Source: Thermothielavioides terrestris NRRL 8126 (lineage: Eukaryota; Ascomycota; Sordariomycetes; Sordariales; Chaetomiaceae). Taken from it: 64,000 bases of DNA. Each line of letters begins with the position of its first letter. Position 1 is the stretch's first letter. The stretch spans positions 7,254,001 through 7,318,000 of the forward strand of contig NC_016457.1 of assembly GCF_000226115.1 (NCBI RefSeq). The letters are read 5' to 3'. The position numbers and the translations under genes were made by a program. The notes beneath the pieces are model-generated. The model worked only from the letters and a program-made list of their open reading frames with translations, was not told where the DNA came from and made no database searches. This document shows positions 45,215 to 57,291 of this stretch, piece by piece.

Positions 45215-46437
45215 ATGGCCATCCGCCAGGACCTGGTCGCTTCGGCGGCTAAATGTGAGTATCGCTGTCGTCGCCGCCGCCGATGAAGGCGGCATCGAGG
45301 TGCTCTGCTGCATAATGGCCTAACACCCGCTTAAACCTAGTCCTCCAAGACCCCAGCGTTGCCTCAACCCCAATTGAGAAGAAGCTCGCTTTCCTTCAAG
45401 CCAAGAACCTCACACAAGAAGAAATCAATGCGGCGCTCGCGCGAGCAGGCTCCGATGGCGCGCCAGTCCAGGCATCGCCATCCCAAACAAGTCCCCCAGT
45501 TGCGCAGCCGCCGCCGTACGCTGGACAATACCCGCCACCGTATCAGCCGTACGGATGGCCGCAGCCGCCGCCTCAACCAGTCCCGCATCGTGACTGGCGC
45601 GACTGGTTTATCATGGCGACGGTGGTGAGTGGGGTGACGTATGGGCTCTACAGCCTAGGAAAGGTGAGATATATTGAAGGTTCCCTGTCTCGTCCGCTCG
45701 CAAAGTGCTAACCTGCTGGGCAGCGCTACATCTACCCGCTGATCGCCCCACCTACACCGGAGCGGCTTGAGCAGGACAAAAAGGCCATCGACGAGCAGTT
45801 CGAGAAGACGTTCGCCCTAGTCGAGCAGCTCGCCAAGGACACAGAGGCGCTCAAAGCCGCAGAGAAGGAGCGGACAGAGCGGCTGGACATAGCCATCAAC
45901 GAGCTCGAATCCGTCATCAGCGACCTCCGATCGGCGAACAGGCGGCGCGACGAGGAGGCACAGCGCGTCAGAGACGAGGTGCAGAACCTGAAGGACTCGA
46001 TCCCGCGGGCGCTCAACAGCCAAAAGGACCTGACCGACGCGAGGCTCCGGGAGGTCAACGCGGAGCTTAAGAGCCTGAAGACGCTGATCACGCAGCGCAT
46101 GAACCCGACGGCGACGTCGGCCAGCGTCAGCAACTACCTGCGCCCGTCCGCCAGCGGAAACGCGACCCCGAGCAGCGCCGCCGCTACGCCCGCGCCGGCC
46201 GATAATGCCGCCAGCGAGAACAAGGAGGAGGCGAAGCCGGCTGCTCAGGACTACCTCTCCAACTCCAGCCGCGGCTCGCCATTCGGCAGCGGCATGCAGG
46301 CCAAAGCGTCGATCCCATCGTGGCAGATGATGACGGCTAAGAGCGCGGGATCATCCAGCTCGGCGGCGGCGGCAGCGGCTAATGGTACGGATGGCGGAAG
46401 CAGCAGCGAGGCGCAAGAAGGTGCGGGGAGCGCTTGA
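45215..46437 (+). CDS. pex14: Peroxisomal membrane protein Pex14
   Basis: Three exons, 45215-45254, 45341-45663 and 45724-46437, giving 358 aa. The N-terminal domain MAIRQDLVASAAKFLQDPSV with KKLAFLQAKNLTQEEINAAL is the three-helix fold that binds WxxxF motifs of Pex5. A Pro/Tyr-rich linker (YAGQYPPPYQPYGW) leads to a membrane helix (WFIMATVVSGVTYGLYSLG). A coiled coil (about residues 130-220) and an Ala/Ser-rich tail follow. It is the docking and pore component of the peroxisomal matrix-protein importer. In Sordariomycetes it also supports Woronin-body and glyoxysome formation (family knowledge). Confidence 0.93.
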
Positions 46438-47485
46438 CAGGGTGCCATCTGACGGAGCGGGCCAGGGATAATATGGAGGAGGTGTTGATTCGGTGATTAC
46501 GAGAGCGTTGGGTTTGTACACTACCACTGCAGCCGTCACTGATGGAAGGCCGGTTCTGTACGCAATGGGTTTCATGCCTGGTTTGAAAGCGGGAAGCCTG
46601 GTTTCGTCCTCGTATGTCAGGGCTTGTATGAGGGTGATTCCGTGCAAGTTGCAGCGCTCCCTACAGCGCGCTTGTACGGCGTGAGGGGGTAGAAATCGCG
46701 ACAAGGTAATCTATATAATGATACCATCACAAAGTGTGCACGGAAACCTGTTGTATTACCGGTTGGGGGCATGAGGTGTGTGGATTTCGTTCTGATATGA
46801 GGATCTCGATGCCACCCTTTTTTTTGGTCTTGGTAGCGATCCAGCAAACGGTCCCTTGAACGGGAAGGCTTGCGAGCGAGCGGATTGTGATTGGCCAGAG
46901 CAGCGGAGATTTAGGCCCGCATTGCACTAGCCAACGTTGGTTATCCCCGCTGCCGAGGTTCTTTCTCCCCTTCATGCGTCCTTGTCAGTTGACCTTCATG
47001 AACCTACGGAGTCCTGTGTACGGCCACAGCTCCCAGTCCTGATTCGGATTCGACTATCTCGCTGAGGTGCTTGCTATTTGCGGCTGGCTTGCAGACAGTA
47101 GCCGAATGCGGCATGTGTCGCGACTTGACGGGTACCGCAGCGCGGGCGGTGGACCGACCCGAGGAAAGGGAACCCCTTTCTTTGCCGGGATGGATAGTCT
47201 GTTCCCCCACAGCTATGTGAATTCAATGCAACCACTGCTCGCGCGTTCTCTTTAGTCGGCAATGGCCTCTCCAAGTCCTGGTAGGCCCGGCGGTTTCTTC
47301 TTGTCGGTCATGAATACCCCTTAAATGCGGCTCCGTTCTTATGCCAACAATCGCCGTCGTGATTCCTGTTCCTCCACCTCTTGCTGTCTTCGACCTGCCT
47401 ATATATCATATAATTCTGTAGTTTAACTCAGTGGCGTCCTTCAACCGCGCTCCCTTCCCCCTCCCCCTCCCCTACCCTCTTCGCC
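46438..47485. other. Intergenic, about 1 kb
   Basis: 3' flank of pex14 and promoter of the second esterase. No supported ORF or RNA seen. Confidence 0.45.
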
Positions 47486-49089
47486 ATGTCTGCTCAAGAA
47501 CCGGTCCCCCGGCCTCAGTCCGACGACGAGGCCGCGGGCAAGAGCCCCAACATGTGGCTCGCCCTGCTCCCCCGGATCCCGCTTCTGCTGCGGGTCGCCA
47601 TCCTCCACATGCTGCGCCTCTCCGAGCAGTCCAAGTATCTCGACCTGCGCACCGAGCTCACCATCGCTGTGCTGCGCTCGTTGCTCAACTCGCCCAAACC
47701 GCTGAGCATCTCGGCGGCCCAGAAGTTGTCGACCCGGGCGCCCAAGATTAAGGGTCGGATCTGGATCAGCACTTACGCGTGCCCGCCTCCGCCAGCCGGG
47801 GAGACCGGCCTGCAGGATGCCATCGCCAAGGCCGTCGACGGCCTGCGGAATCCCAAGGCGCCGCCGCCCGCCTACCAGATGGCGGAACCGGCGCCGGTCG
47901 AGGCCGAGTGGACCGGCTACCGCGCGAACGCGACACCCGAGTCCCGTCTGCCGGACGTCCCGGAGAAGGAGCTGTACGCCGAGATGATGAAGGAGGTCAA
48001 GAGCCCCGTGACGATCCTCTACTTCCACGGCGGCGCCTACTACCTGCTGGACCCGGCAACCCACCGTCCGACGACCAAGAGGCTGGCCAAGCTGACGGGC
48101 GGCCGGGTCTACTCGGTGCGGTACCGTCTGGCGCCCCAGCACCCCTTCCCCGCCGCGCTGATGGATGCGCTGATGTCGTATCTCGCGCTGCTCTACCCGC
48201 CCGAGGGCGCCTTCCACGAGCCCGTCCCGCCCGAGCACATCGTCTTCGCCGGCGACAGGTGAGCCTCTCTGCCTCCCCTCCTCCCCCCCACCCCCCTATC
48301 CCTCCAGCCTTTACTCACATCCTGGTCCCCCAAACCCCTAGCGCCGGCGGCAACCTCGCTCTCGCCCTCCTCCAACTGATCCTCCACCTCAACCGCACCG
48401 TCCCCACCACCACCGGCGGCTACCAGATCCCCTGGCACGGCACCACCCGCGCCCTCCCCCTCCCGGCCGGCGTGGCCGTCAACTCGCCCTGGCTGGACAT
48501 CACGCACTCGTTCCCCTCCTGCACGGCCAACGCGCGCTTCGACTACCTGCCGACGCCGGCGCAGCAGCGAGCAGCGGAGCGCGCACGCCCGCCCTGCGCC
48601 GCCTGGCCCGCCTCCCCGCCGCGCGCCCACCTGTACGCGCCCGACGCGCTGCTGCTGGCGCACCCGCTCGCGTCGCTCGTCGCGGCGCCCTCGTGGGCCG
48701 GCGCCCCGCCTGTCTATGTGTGCCTCGGCTGGGAGCTGCTCGCCGACGAGGGCAAGTTCGTCGCGTGCAAGATGGCCCGCCAAGGGGTGAAGGTCGTCTG
48801 GGAGGAGTTCGAGGCCATGCCCCACTGCTTTGCCCTGCTCTTCCCGCGGCTGAGGGAGGCCGGGCGCTGTCTGGACGGCTGGGCCGGGTTTGCGAAGGCC
48901 GTTGTCGAGGGTGGTGGTGGACGCGGGGTGGTGGAGAGCAGGTTCGTCACGGTCCGGGCCAGGACGCTGGAGGAGGTCAACCGTGATCCTGGGGAGTTGT
49001 GGACGGATGGGGAGGACGTGGTGCTCGAGCGGCTGTGGAGCAGGCTGAGGGAGCGGGGGGTGCCTCAGGAGGGGGTTGCGAAGTTGTAG
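47486..49089 (+). CDS. HSL-type alpha/beta-hydrolase (esterase), short form
   Basis: Two exons, 47486-48258 and 48342-49089, giving 506 aa. The intron falls inside the nucleophile codon: spliced, it reads FAGDSAGGNLAL with the serine at about residue 258. The oxyanion HGGAYYLLDP is at about residues 179-188. Acid and base candidates are Asp in WELLADEGKF and His in AMPHCFALLF. The protein starts MSAQEPVPRPQSDDEAAGKS, and a hydrophobic stretch (MWLALLPRIPLLLRVAILHM, about residues 29-48) may anchor it to membrane. It shares the layout HPFPxxLxDxLxxYL and INSPWxDITHSFPS-type blocks with the longer protein at 16363-19217, so they are likely paralogs. Substrate unknown. Confidence 0.85.
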
Positions 49090-49474
49090 GAGGGGGATGT
49101 GGTGACGGAGGATGAGCGCCAAGATGCATGGCTAGAGGGGGTGTATAATGACGGATGTGCGAGTTCCTGGATTATACCCTGAGTGTATACACCGCGGCAG
49201 GAATAATAGACTTAGTTCGTCTCATCTACTCGCCACGGGGATGAGTGCGTGGGCAATTAGTGAAAGCCGTTGCCGCTGCAAGTAAGTGAGCGGACCCACA
49301 TAGCAAACAAACTGTGTAAAACCCCCAGCCTCGTTTTGAGCTTCGTCTCACTAAGACACTCTCCGCGCCTCTCACGCGACAACTCGGAGCAAAAGCGCCA
49401 TGTAAAATCCAAAATCCAAAGAGGCGGGAAAGAGAAAAGTAGGGAAAAAAAAGTTTTAAAAAAAAAGGAAAAAA
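49090..49474. other. Intergenic with A-rich leader
   Basis: Ends in an A-rich stretch (49441-49474) directly before the next ATG. Confidence 0.5.
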
Positions 49475-51032
49475 ATGGACCGCCACAAAGCGGCCGTCGC
49501 CGCCCTCTCCGCAGCGATCCGCGCCCTGCACCGCCGCGGCCTGCCCTACCGCGTCTCGCACGGCAGCACCAACTCGACGCGCCCGCGGCCCGCGGCCTCG
49601 CCCGCCACGCCCGTCGTCGACATCTCCCACCTGTCCGGCGTGCTCGCCGTCGACCCGGCCCGCCGCACCGCCCTGGTCGAGCCCAACGTGCCCATGGACC
49701 GCCTCGTCGAGGCCACCCTGCCGCTCGGCCTGGTCCCGCCCGTCGTCATGGAGTTCCCCGGCATCACCGCCGGCGGCGGGTTCGCCGGCACCGCCGGCGA
49801 GAGCAGTAGCTTCCGCCACGGGTTCTTTGATGACACGGTGCAGAGGGTGGAGATGGTGCTTGCTGATGGGGAGGTCGTTGAGGCCAGGCCTGGGGATGGG
49901 GGCGCGGATGCGGAGGGGGAGGGTGAGGGGAGGAGGGGGGATCTGTTTCGGGGTGCCCGCCGGCGCGGTCGGGACGCTCGGGCTGACCACCCTGCTGGAG
50001 ATCAGGTTGATGCAGGCGCGCAGGTTCGTCAAGACGAGGTATCGGCGCACGGGCAGCGTGGCGGAGGCCGTGGAGGCCGTGCGCGAGGAGGTGCGCCGGC
50101 CCGGGGTGGATTATGTCGATGGCATCCTGTTCTCCAAGGACCACGGCGTCGTCGTCACGGGCGAGCTGACGGACGAGATGCCCGAGGGCGCCAGGCCGCA
50201 GACGTTCAGCGGGCCGTGGGACCCCTGGTTCTACCTGCACGCGCGCGAGAAGACGGCGGCGGTGGCGGCCGGGACTGATTCCGCCCCGGTGGACTACGTG
50301 CCGCTGGCCGAGTACCTGTTCCGGTACGACCGCGGCGGCTTCTGGGTCGGCGCGGCGGCGTTCGAGTACTTCAAGCTCGTGCCGTTCAACCGCTTCTTCC
50401 GCTGGTTCCTCGACGACTTCCTGCACACGCGCATGATGTACCGCGCGCTGCACGGCTCCGGCGAGAGCGCGCGCTTCGTCGTGCAGGACGTCGCCATGCC
50501 GTTCGAGACGACCGAGCGCTTCGTCGACTACACGTCGTCCGAGCTCGGCATCTGGCCGCTGTGGCTCTGCCCGCTCAAGCGGCGCGCCCCGCCGACCTTC
50601 CACCCCTTCACCACGCTGCCCGAGGGCGTCGATCGGAAGGAGGACGACCTGATGCTCAACGTCGGCGTCTGGGGCTGGGGCCCGTCCGACCCGGCCGAGT
50701 TCGTCAGGAAGAACCGCGAGCTCGAGCACAAGGTGCGCGAACTGGGCGGCATGAAGTGGCTGTACGCCCACACCTACTACCCGCAGGACGAGTTCTGGCC
50801 CATGTACGGCGGCCGCGGCTGGTACGACGCGCTACGGGCGAAGTACCACGCCGAGACGCTCCCGACGGTGTGGGATAAAGTGCACGTCGATGCGGCGGCT
50901 GCCGGCGGCAAGAAGCGGCACTGGCTCAAGAGGCGGTGGCCCATCGGCGGCTTGTACGGCATCTACAAGAGCATCCAGAGCAAGGACTACATGCTACATC
51001 GGCATGCAAAGTGGAAGTGGAAGGGCGAGTGA
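49475..51032 (+). pseudogene. DHCR24/DIMINUTO-like FAD-binding oxidoreductase, frameshifted near 49958
   Basis: Two frames make one protein: 49475-49957 then, one base on, 49959-51032, together about 518 aa. The first part is the FAD-binding (PCMH) domain, with PVVDISHLSGVLAVDPARRT, VMEFPGITAGGGFAGTAGES and DDTVQRVEMVLADGEVVEA. Frame one ends in DLFRGA. Frame two continues AGAVGTLGLTTLLEIRL and the C-terminal substrate domain (VQDVAMPFET, ELGIWPLWLCPLK, WLYAHTYYPQDEFW). One extra C in GTGCCCGCC at 49956-49958 explains the break, and no intron fits. It may be an assembly error, a programmed event or a true lesion. The family reduces delta-24 sterol-type double bonds; in ascomycetes the role is not established. 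Confidence 0.78.
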
Positions 51033-51282
51033 TATCCGGCGGCGTTGGCGTCCTGGTAGCGTCTGGGCTAGACGGTGGGTAGAAGATGAGGCGGTATGTA
51101 CCAACCCTGTACTCTAACTAGAACTTAGACATAAATAGACGAATGCGAATGTGGCGACTGGTTTCCATGGCGACTGGCTCTATGCTACCAGCTGTTCCAG
51201 GTTAATGTTCCAGAGTGCCAGCAACTCCGGATTGTCCACGTTTAAGGGAGCTAGCTGGCTGCTCCCTACAAAGACAAGGTTC

Positions 51283-53339
51283 CTAAACGTGAACGCTCCT
51301 CAACGCTTCGACTACGTGCTCCGTGAAGGCCTCCTGCAACGCAATCCCCACGCTAGAGTCGTTCGACTGGTCCGCCAGTTCGTCCACGCCAAACCCCTTC
51401 TCGCCGTGGGCCCACAAACACCTCTCCACCGCCCGCCAGTACCTGTCGCCCGCAATATTGCGCAGCTCCTGGAGCGGATTCGGCAGGCCGGCCTCCTCAA
51501 AGGGCGCCCCGCCCTGGATCCCCAGCAACCAGTCCCTCACCATTTTGGACTCGCCCAGCGGCACACTGTGCCCGTCTACTCCTCCGCCGCTGTCCGCTTC
51601 CTTCTTCCCCAGGTGCATCAGCGTGGACAGCTTCTCCCAGTGGGCAATCTCCAGCAGGACCAGGCCCAGGCTGTACAGGTCGTACGTCTTCCTCGAGTTG
51701 CGCTCGGTCGGGCGCTCCCGCTGGATGGCGGGCCAGCGGTACAGGTCCCAGACGACGTCTACTTCCCTCGCCGTGGTGTGCGTGCCGTCGGGGCGCGAGA
51801 ACTCGAAGCCGGACAGGACGGGCTTCTCCGGGTCGTAGCCTAGGCCGGCGTCGTCAGCAGCGGCCCCCCCTGCGTCGCCGTTGAAGTGGAACAGGACGTT
51901 GTCGCTGAAGATGCCCTTGTGCAGCCAGTTGACGGCGTGCAGGTCCAGCACGGTGGCGCACAGGGCCGAGGCCATGGCGACGCGCTGCGACAGGCTGGGG
52001 CGGAGGCGGGCGCCGCGGCCGAACATGTCGTGCAGCGAGAGCACGCGCGTGTCGTAGTCGCTGCCGTCGGGCATCTTGAAGATCCACCCGTAGCGGTCCG
52101 CGCCCGACACGTCGCGGTCGTCGAAGTAGCCGATGCACTCGGGCGCGTGCAGCGTCGCCGGCTTGGGCAGGTGCAGCATCTCGGCCAGCGCGAGCGTGCG
52201 CAGGCCCGCTTCCTTCTCCCTGTCGGAGCCCGGCGGGATGTTGCCGATGGACTTCCACTCGATCCAGACGGGGATGTCGCCCTCGTTGGTGGTGAGGATG
52301 CCCCGCGGCCGGGGGAGGCGCTCGGGCGCGTCGACTTCGTGCTCGTTCCAGGTGAAGTCTTCGCTGAGGTCGGCCTCGCTGTACGCGCGGACGGTGATGC
52401 CGAGCTCGGAGAGCCGGCCGGAGATGTCGAAGGTCGGGTCGTGCGCCAGCTGGGACAGGATGGACTCGGAGGCGCGGCTGATCTTCTTCAGCTGGATGAG
52501 GTCCTGGAGCGTCCTGTCGTTGGTATGGGCCTCCTTTTCCTTGCGGGTCAGCGCGGACGTGGAGATGAGGCTCGTGACGGCATCCAGCATGAACTTCAGG
52601 TCCTGGACGTTGTCTCTGGTCAGGATCATCTCCCTGTATGTCTTGGCCGTGATGTCGTCGATCCGCTTCTCCCGGTAGTTCCTCATGAGCTCATGCAGCC
52701 GCTCCGTGAGGACATGGAGATCCTGCAGCAGCGCAGCGAAGGCGTCCTTGTCAATCGCTACCCATCGCACCCGTATTGGATGGGTGACGACATCTTTCGC
52801 ATTTCGCGCAGCCTTTTCGAAGAATTCCCGGATATGGTTGGTTCCCCGACGATGCCTGCGCTCTTTCTTCTTTGCCTCGTACGACACTGCCAGGCTGGAG
52901 ATGGCCTTGAGGACATCGATGTCCGTCGGCTGGCCGTCAATCCCCTTCTCGTGATCTCCTTCCTTGGAAGGGCGCGGCACTTCGTTCCCGTAGCGGGCAT
53001 TGAGATCCCTGAACTCGGAAAGAAGCCACTGGATTCGGGCAATGGTGGCCGCCAGCTCAATTCCCTCGGCTCCCAGCGTGGCACCGAGAGTCGAGCCTTC
53101 GGGAACGTCGATCAGACCAGCAGCCTTACCCCAGGCCAGGACGCGGTTGTACTCGATGATAAGCTGCAGCCTGTATTGCTCGTACTCTCTTGGCATGTCC
53201 ACCAGAGCAGTGATGAAGTTGAAGACTGCACAGCCGTCAGTTTCTCATAGTTCGACTGCCAAGGCGGGGGATGCTTACTCCTGACAGTGGCGTCAAACAC
53301 GTCGCACGTCAGGGAGATGATCCCCGAAGCAACCTCCAT
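51283..53339 (-). CDS. HeLo-domain (prion-inhibition type) protein with C-terminal pseudokinase
   Basis: Minus-strand exons are 53339-53279 and 53225-51283, giving 667 aa. The protein starts MEVASGIISLTCDVFDATVR; the join gives RIFNFITALVDMPREYEQYR and EYNRVLAWGKAAGL, the HeLo domain signature (residues 1 to about 230, helical, HET-S/LOP-B type). A linker with many charged residues follows. Residues about 330-640 are kinase-like: DLHAVNWLHKGIFSDNVLF stands where HRD...N would be, and LSGFEFSR where DFG would be. The catalytic Asp and the metal-binding Asp are therefore not conserved, hence pseudokinase. HeLo domains act in heterokaryon incompatibility and membrane-targeted cell death. The kinase-like part may be a sensor (inference). 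Divergent from the patatin gene. Confidence 0.85.
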
Positions 53340-54348
53340 GCTGCCGGCCTCTGTTTGAAGGAAAGGAAAAGAGAAAGAGAAGATGAAGAGCAGGATCAAG
53401 GGGATGCAAGAGGGAACCGCTTCTTGCGAGGATCGTCTTTAAACTACGACTAGAGGTTATCACCGCAGGTCGCTGCTTTCACCTCCGAGACATCAGCAAC
53501 CTCTCTAAGGTGCCTCTGTTCGCACTTGAGGTTTAGGCCAGGCCGCCAGTGGTTGACAGCACAGCCAAGCGGCGACCTGCGATCTGCGTCGTGCGACGAG
53601 TGCTCACCCAATCATGGCGCGCCAAACAACGAGAAGCGGCTGCCTTGGCCCGACAGTTTGGAGTCCTGCAGTAGCGCGGCCGAGGTGTTTTATTCTTCCG
53701 TGCGCAGGAGGCCATCCGTAGTATTTCTTGAGCCAAGGCAGTGCAGGTGCTGTGAGTCACGGTGGGGTGGGAGATTTGAGGCATTGGTTGACATGCAGTC
53801 ACTATAACTGGTACGGAGTACATAAGGGTTGGAAGTTGCAGGTCGCTGGTGTCCAAGCAGAATAGTTAACGTGAATGTCCTACCTCTAGTGTACTAGCCA
53901 TTTCCACAATCTCACATGCACATCGGGGCAGTCGTGTTGAGACTTCTGGCGTGCCCTGGCATTGTGCAATGGGCGCAGCTGACAATACAACTTCAAAAGT
54001 GAGTGGAAGGTTCCAGGATTCCAGCCCGTCCATTGTTGGAGTCCAGGCCAGCTCAGGGACGCGCCCACTAAAAAGGTGGCTGAAGCAAGGCTGGCTCGGC
54101 AGCCAGTCAGCTGCCGAGAGTGCCTGATTTTCGCAGGGGCTCAAGCGCAGCAGCACCAAAGCAGCGGCTAACGTCATTTCAATAACGTGAGCAGGGCTGC
54201 GGGCTCCCTCACCTGACACGATTCTTCGATTTCTTGATTTTACCTGAGGGTTTTCAGCAGCGGGCGATTTTCTCTCGCCGGGTTCCCTTGAATTCTCACT
54301 TGCCACTGGCAACCAGTCATTTCTGAGCCTTCGCATTCAACAGGCGAA
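53340..54348. other. Divergent promoter, HeLo-pseudokinase/patatin
   Basis: 1,009 bp between start codons. No other gene seen. Confidence 0.5.
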
Positions 54349-55926
54349 ATGACAGAAGTCGCACGCCCTCCGGGAGAGCCCCGGCCTCAAGCTCCAGCGC
54401 CGGTCTCCGCTCTCCGCTCATCCAGGCCGAAGCCGAAGCGGGTAGCGACCCGCGTCTCCATCGTCACTCCGAAAGACTCCACCACCTCCGATGCGACGAG
54501 CCCGCGTCCCGCGTCCGCAGGGACCCCGCCCGGTTTGAAGGTGACGTCGACGCCTTGGGCGAAGAGGCTCATCCTGACGCTCGACGGCGGCGGCATCAGG
54601 GGATACTCGTCACTCATCGTTCTGCGAGCCTTGATGCGCGAGATCGCCCGCATTGAACAGTCGCTCGAGCCGCGCGCCTCGGCCAGCACGCATACCACCC
54701 AGATCCCTCGCCACGAGATTCCCGATGATGTGTTCAAGGACGGCCAGTACCTGCCCTGCCACTACTTCGACTATATCGCGGGCACCAGCGTCGGCGGTTT
54801 GGTTGCGATCATGTTGGGCATGCTGGGGATGAGCGTTGATGATTGCATCGATGAATTCCACCGACAGAACAAGGCCATTCCGCTGGCCGACAATGCCTCG
54901 GTCGTGTCATCTATCGAGTTCCCGCTCCTGTACCGGCGGAGCACCTGGCCTACGAAGCGCACCCGCTCCTTCTTCGACACGTTTGCCAAATTCACCGTGA
55001 CAGCGACCGGCCGGACCCTCACCGGCACATCCACGGTGCCTTCCCTATCTCCCGCCTCGTCCCAGGTCTCAGCCGCCTCCAGCGAGTTCCGCAAGGACGT
55101 CTACCAATGCCAGACCCTCGCCTGGTGCACCGAGGTCGAGCCCAAGCGCGCGCGCCGGCCCTACGCGTTCTGCACGTACGCCGAAGACGAGAACAGCAAC
55201 TCGGGGCAGCTCATCTCGATCCCCGAGGTCGCCAAAGCCATCACGACGCCCTCCCGCTACTACTTCAAGCCCTTCAAGCTGGGCTCGGGCCAGTTCGTCG
55301 ACGGCAGCAAGCAGATCCGCGACCCGACCCTCGAGGTCCTCAAGGAGATCAGCTCGCTCCTCGACGAGAGCGAGCCGGCCATCGACCTGCTCCTGAGTCT
55401 CGGCACGGATGAGCACCACGCCTGGTTCTACGAGAAACTGCGCGGCATCAACACCGCGACTGCGGCTTCAGCGGCGGACAGGCAGGCCATCAGCAAGGAA
55501 GAGGGCCGCTCCTACAAGCACTACCACCGCTTCGAGGTGCCCGACATCAAACTCGGGTGGCGCAAGAAGTACTTCCTGCGCGAGATCGAGCAGGCCACGG
55601 ACGCGTGGCTGGCAGCGCCCGCGCAGCAGGCCGAGATCACGCGGTACGCGACCATGCTGGTGGAGCGACGGCGGGCGCGGGCGGCCACGACGCGGTGGGA
55701 GACGTTCGCGCTGGGCGTGCGGTACGTCTGCTTCCACGACGAGTGCAAGGGCGACGGCCGCGCGGAGGCGCTGGAGGAGCAGGACCGGGGCGTGCGCTGG
55801 TTCGAGGGCCGCGGCGCCTTCTTCGACCACCTCGACCGCAAGCACCGCCTGCTGAAGATGGCGGCCAGGGGCCCGATGGACGTGGAGAAGGAGCTGGACA
55901 AGGGCCGCCGGTTTGGTTGTATCTAG
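54349..55926 (+). CDS. Patatin-like phospholipase with C-terminal C2H2-like zinc motif
   Basis: Single exon of 525 aa. A Pro/Ser-rich lead precedes the patatin fold: oxyanion DGGGIRG at residues 79-85, nucleophile GTSVGG with Ser147, and the catalytic Asp318 in FVDGSKQ. All three dyad/oxyanion elements are present, so lipid acyl hydrolase activity is expected. After the fold, CFHDEC (Cys461, Cys466) and HLDRKH (His494, His499) form a C-x4-C...H-x4-H set that could bind zinc. Such patatins occur alone or as effector domains of fungal NLR proteins. Here no NB-ARC or repeat domain follows. It is head-to-head with the HeLo-pseudokinase gene. Confidence 0.88.
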   Translation: MTEVARPPGEPRPQAPAPVSALRSSRPKPKRVATRVSIVTPKDSTTSDATSPRPASAGTPPGLKVTSTPWAKRLILTLDGGGIRGYSSLIVLRALMREIARIEQSLEPRASASTHTTQIPRHEIPDDVFKDGQYLPCHYFDYIAGTSVGGLVAIMLGMLGMSVDDCIDEFHRQNKAIPLADNASVVSSIEFPLLYRRSTWPTKRTRSFFDTFAKFTVTATGRTLTGTSTVPSLSPASSQVSAASSEFRKDVYQCQTLAWCTEVEPKRARRPYAFCTYAEDENSNSGQLISIPEVAKAITTPSRYYFKPFKLGSGQFVDGSKQIRDPTLEVLKEISSLLDESEPAIDLLLSLGTDEHHAWFYEKLRGINTATAASAADRQAISKEEGRSYKHYHRFEVPDIKLGWRKKYFLREIEQATDAWLAAPAQQAEITRYATMLVERRRARAATTRWETFALGVRYVCFHDECKGDGRAEALEEQDRGVRWFEGRGAFFDHLDRKHRLLKMAARGPMDVEKELDKGRRFGCI

Positions 55927-56814
55927 GGGTGCGGTCCTACTACAAGAAAATGTTGACCTGAACGTGAAACGGGGGACAGGGCGGGTCATTGACAGGGAAG
56001 GGGACAAGGACGGAGGGTGGCGTTCGCCGGTCATCGATGGGTTCGGGTTGCTTGAGGCTGGGTTTGCCTCTGTGTCAGGCGTTTCTGTATGGGCACGCAT
56101 AGCGAGCATGGCGTTCAGGGCAGCAGTTAGACAGGTCATTCCTCCTGAGCAGCATGTAATGGTCATGGTCACGCGTTTGACGGACTCTCTGTGCCTTGCT
56201 GTCAGCCTTGGTGCTGTGAACTGGTCGCCGTGCCACTCAATCAGATATCGGCCTTCCCCACGTGCCTCACCACCGAAATGCTTGTCTGCCAAGCACACTT
56301 CCGTGGGCACGCCATACGACTATTGTAATACTCGGCGTTTTCGTGACACTGCACATTTCCGTGTTGTAAACCGTCCCTGACGGTCCATCTCTCGCCCAGT
56401 GCCCCACTCCGGCAAACGACCAAACGCGCAACCCGGCATCTTGGCGCGGCCCCGCCCCGGTCCACTCACACCTTGCGTGCAGCAGCCGCCCTAACTTGCG
56501 TCTTAGCTTCTTGCAGGTCTTGGCATGTTTGGGAGGCCTCCCTCCTCCCCTCCGTGCCGGGCCGCCTGCGATAAGAAGCTGAGTGCCAGAAAGCCTCGTG
56601 ATGCAAATTCCCCGACATCAAATTGCGATTGGCAAGATTCTCGCGCCTGGTCTTACTCATTGGAAGTCCAGAGATGCATATGCCATCTGCACCTTACGTG
56701 CGCTCCCCCGCTCGCTGTGTGCTCATTGGGACTTGGGATCGTCGAAACGAACAGGGACGATGACGCAGCGGTCCCACAATGTTCCAGATGCGGAGACTTA
56801 TCGATCGTTACACA
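55927..56814. other. Intergenic, no gene seen
   Basis: 3' flank of the patatin gene up to the MITE. Open frames look accidental. Confidence 0.4.
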
Positions 56815-57291
56815 GTATGTAATCGACCCCATTAAAATTACAATCCAGATCCATTAGTCTTACAATCCACCAGGTGTGGCCTGTGCGTTCCCCACCAAAT
56901 CTTGCAGTGAGCGTCACCATCCAGCCTCGCCACAATGATCGCCATTGAAACTGCTGAAAGAACCCAGTATTCTATGGCTACTTAACGGAGATGGCACTTG
57001 CCAAGGCGGGTGCAAAGTATACTATGCAGCACAGTGACGAATTTGCATAGAGGATAGAAATCTCTTCGAGGCGTTAACTTCAGGTACTGAGGTAGGGAGG
57101 CGCTTATCGATTAGCCAAGGGCACGTGACCTGCACAGCGGGCCTGCACTTGGTAGGGTAGGCGGTCAAGGTAGGCAGTGCTCGTGGAGTGGTATGCGCTG
57201 CAGAATTCTGGGAGGAGACGCATGGGCCGCCCCTGGTGGGCTGTAAGACTAATGGATCTGGGTTGTAATTTTAATGGGGTCGGTATGTAAT
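56815..57291. mobile_element. Mutator-like MITE, copy B (459 bp plus 9-bp target duplication)
   Basis: The element 56824-57282 is flanked by GTATGTAAT (56815-56823 and 57283-57291). Ends start CGACCCCATTAAAATTACAA with a matching inverted right end, and inner arms include the CATTAGTCTTACA/TGTAAGACTAATG pair. Homologous to 24389-24832. No coding capacity. Confidence 0.85.
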
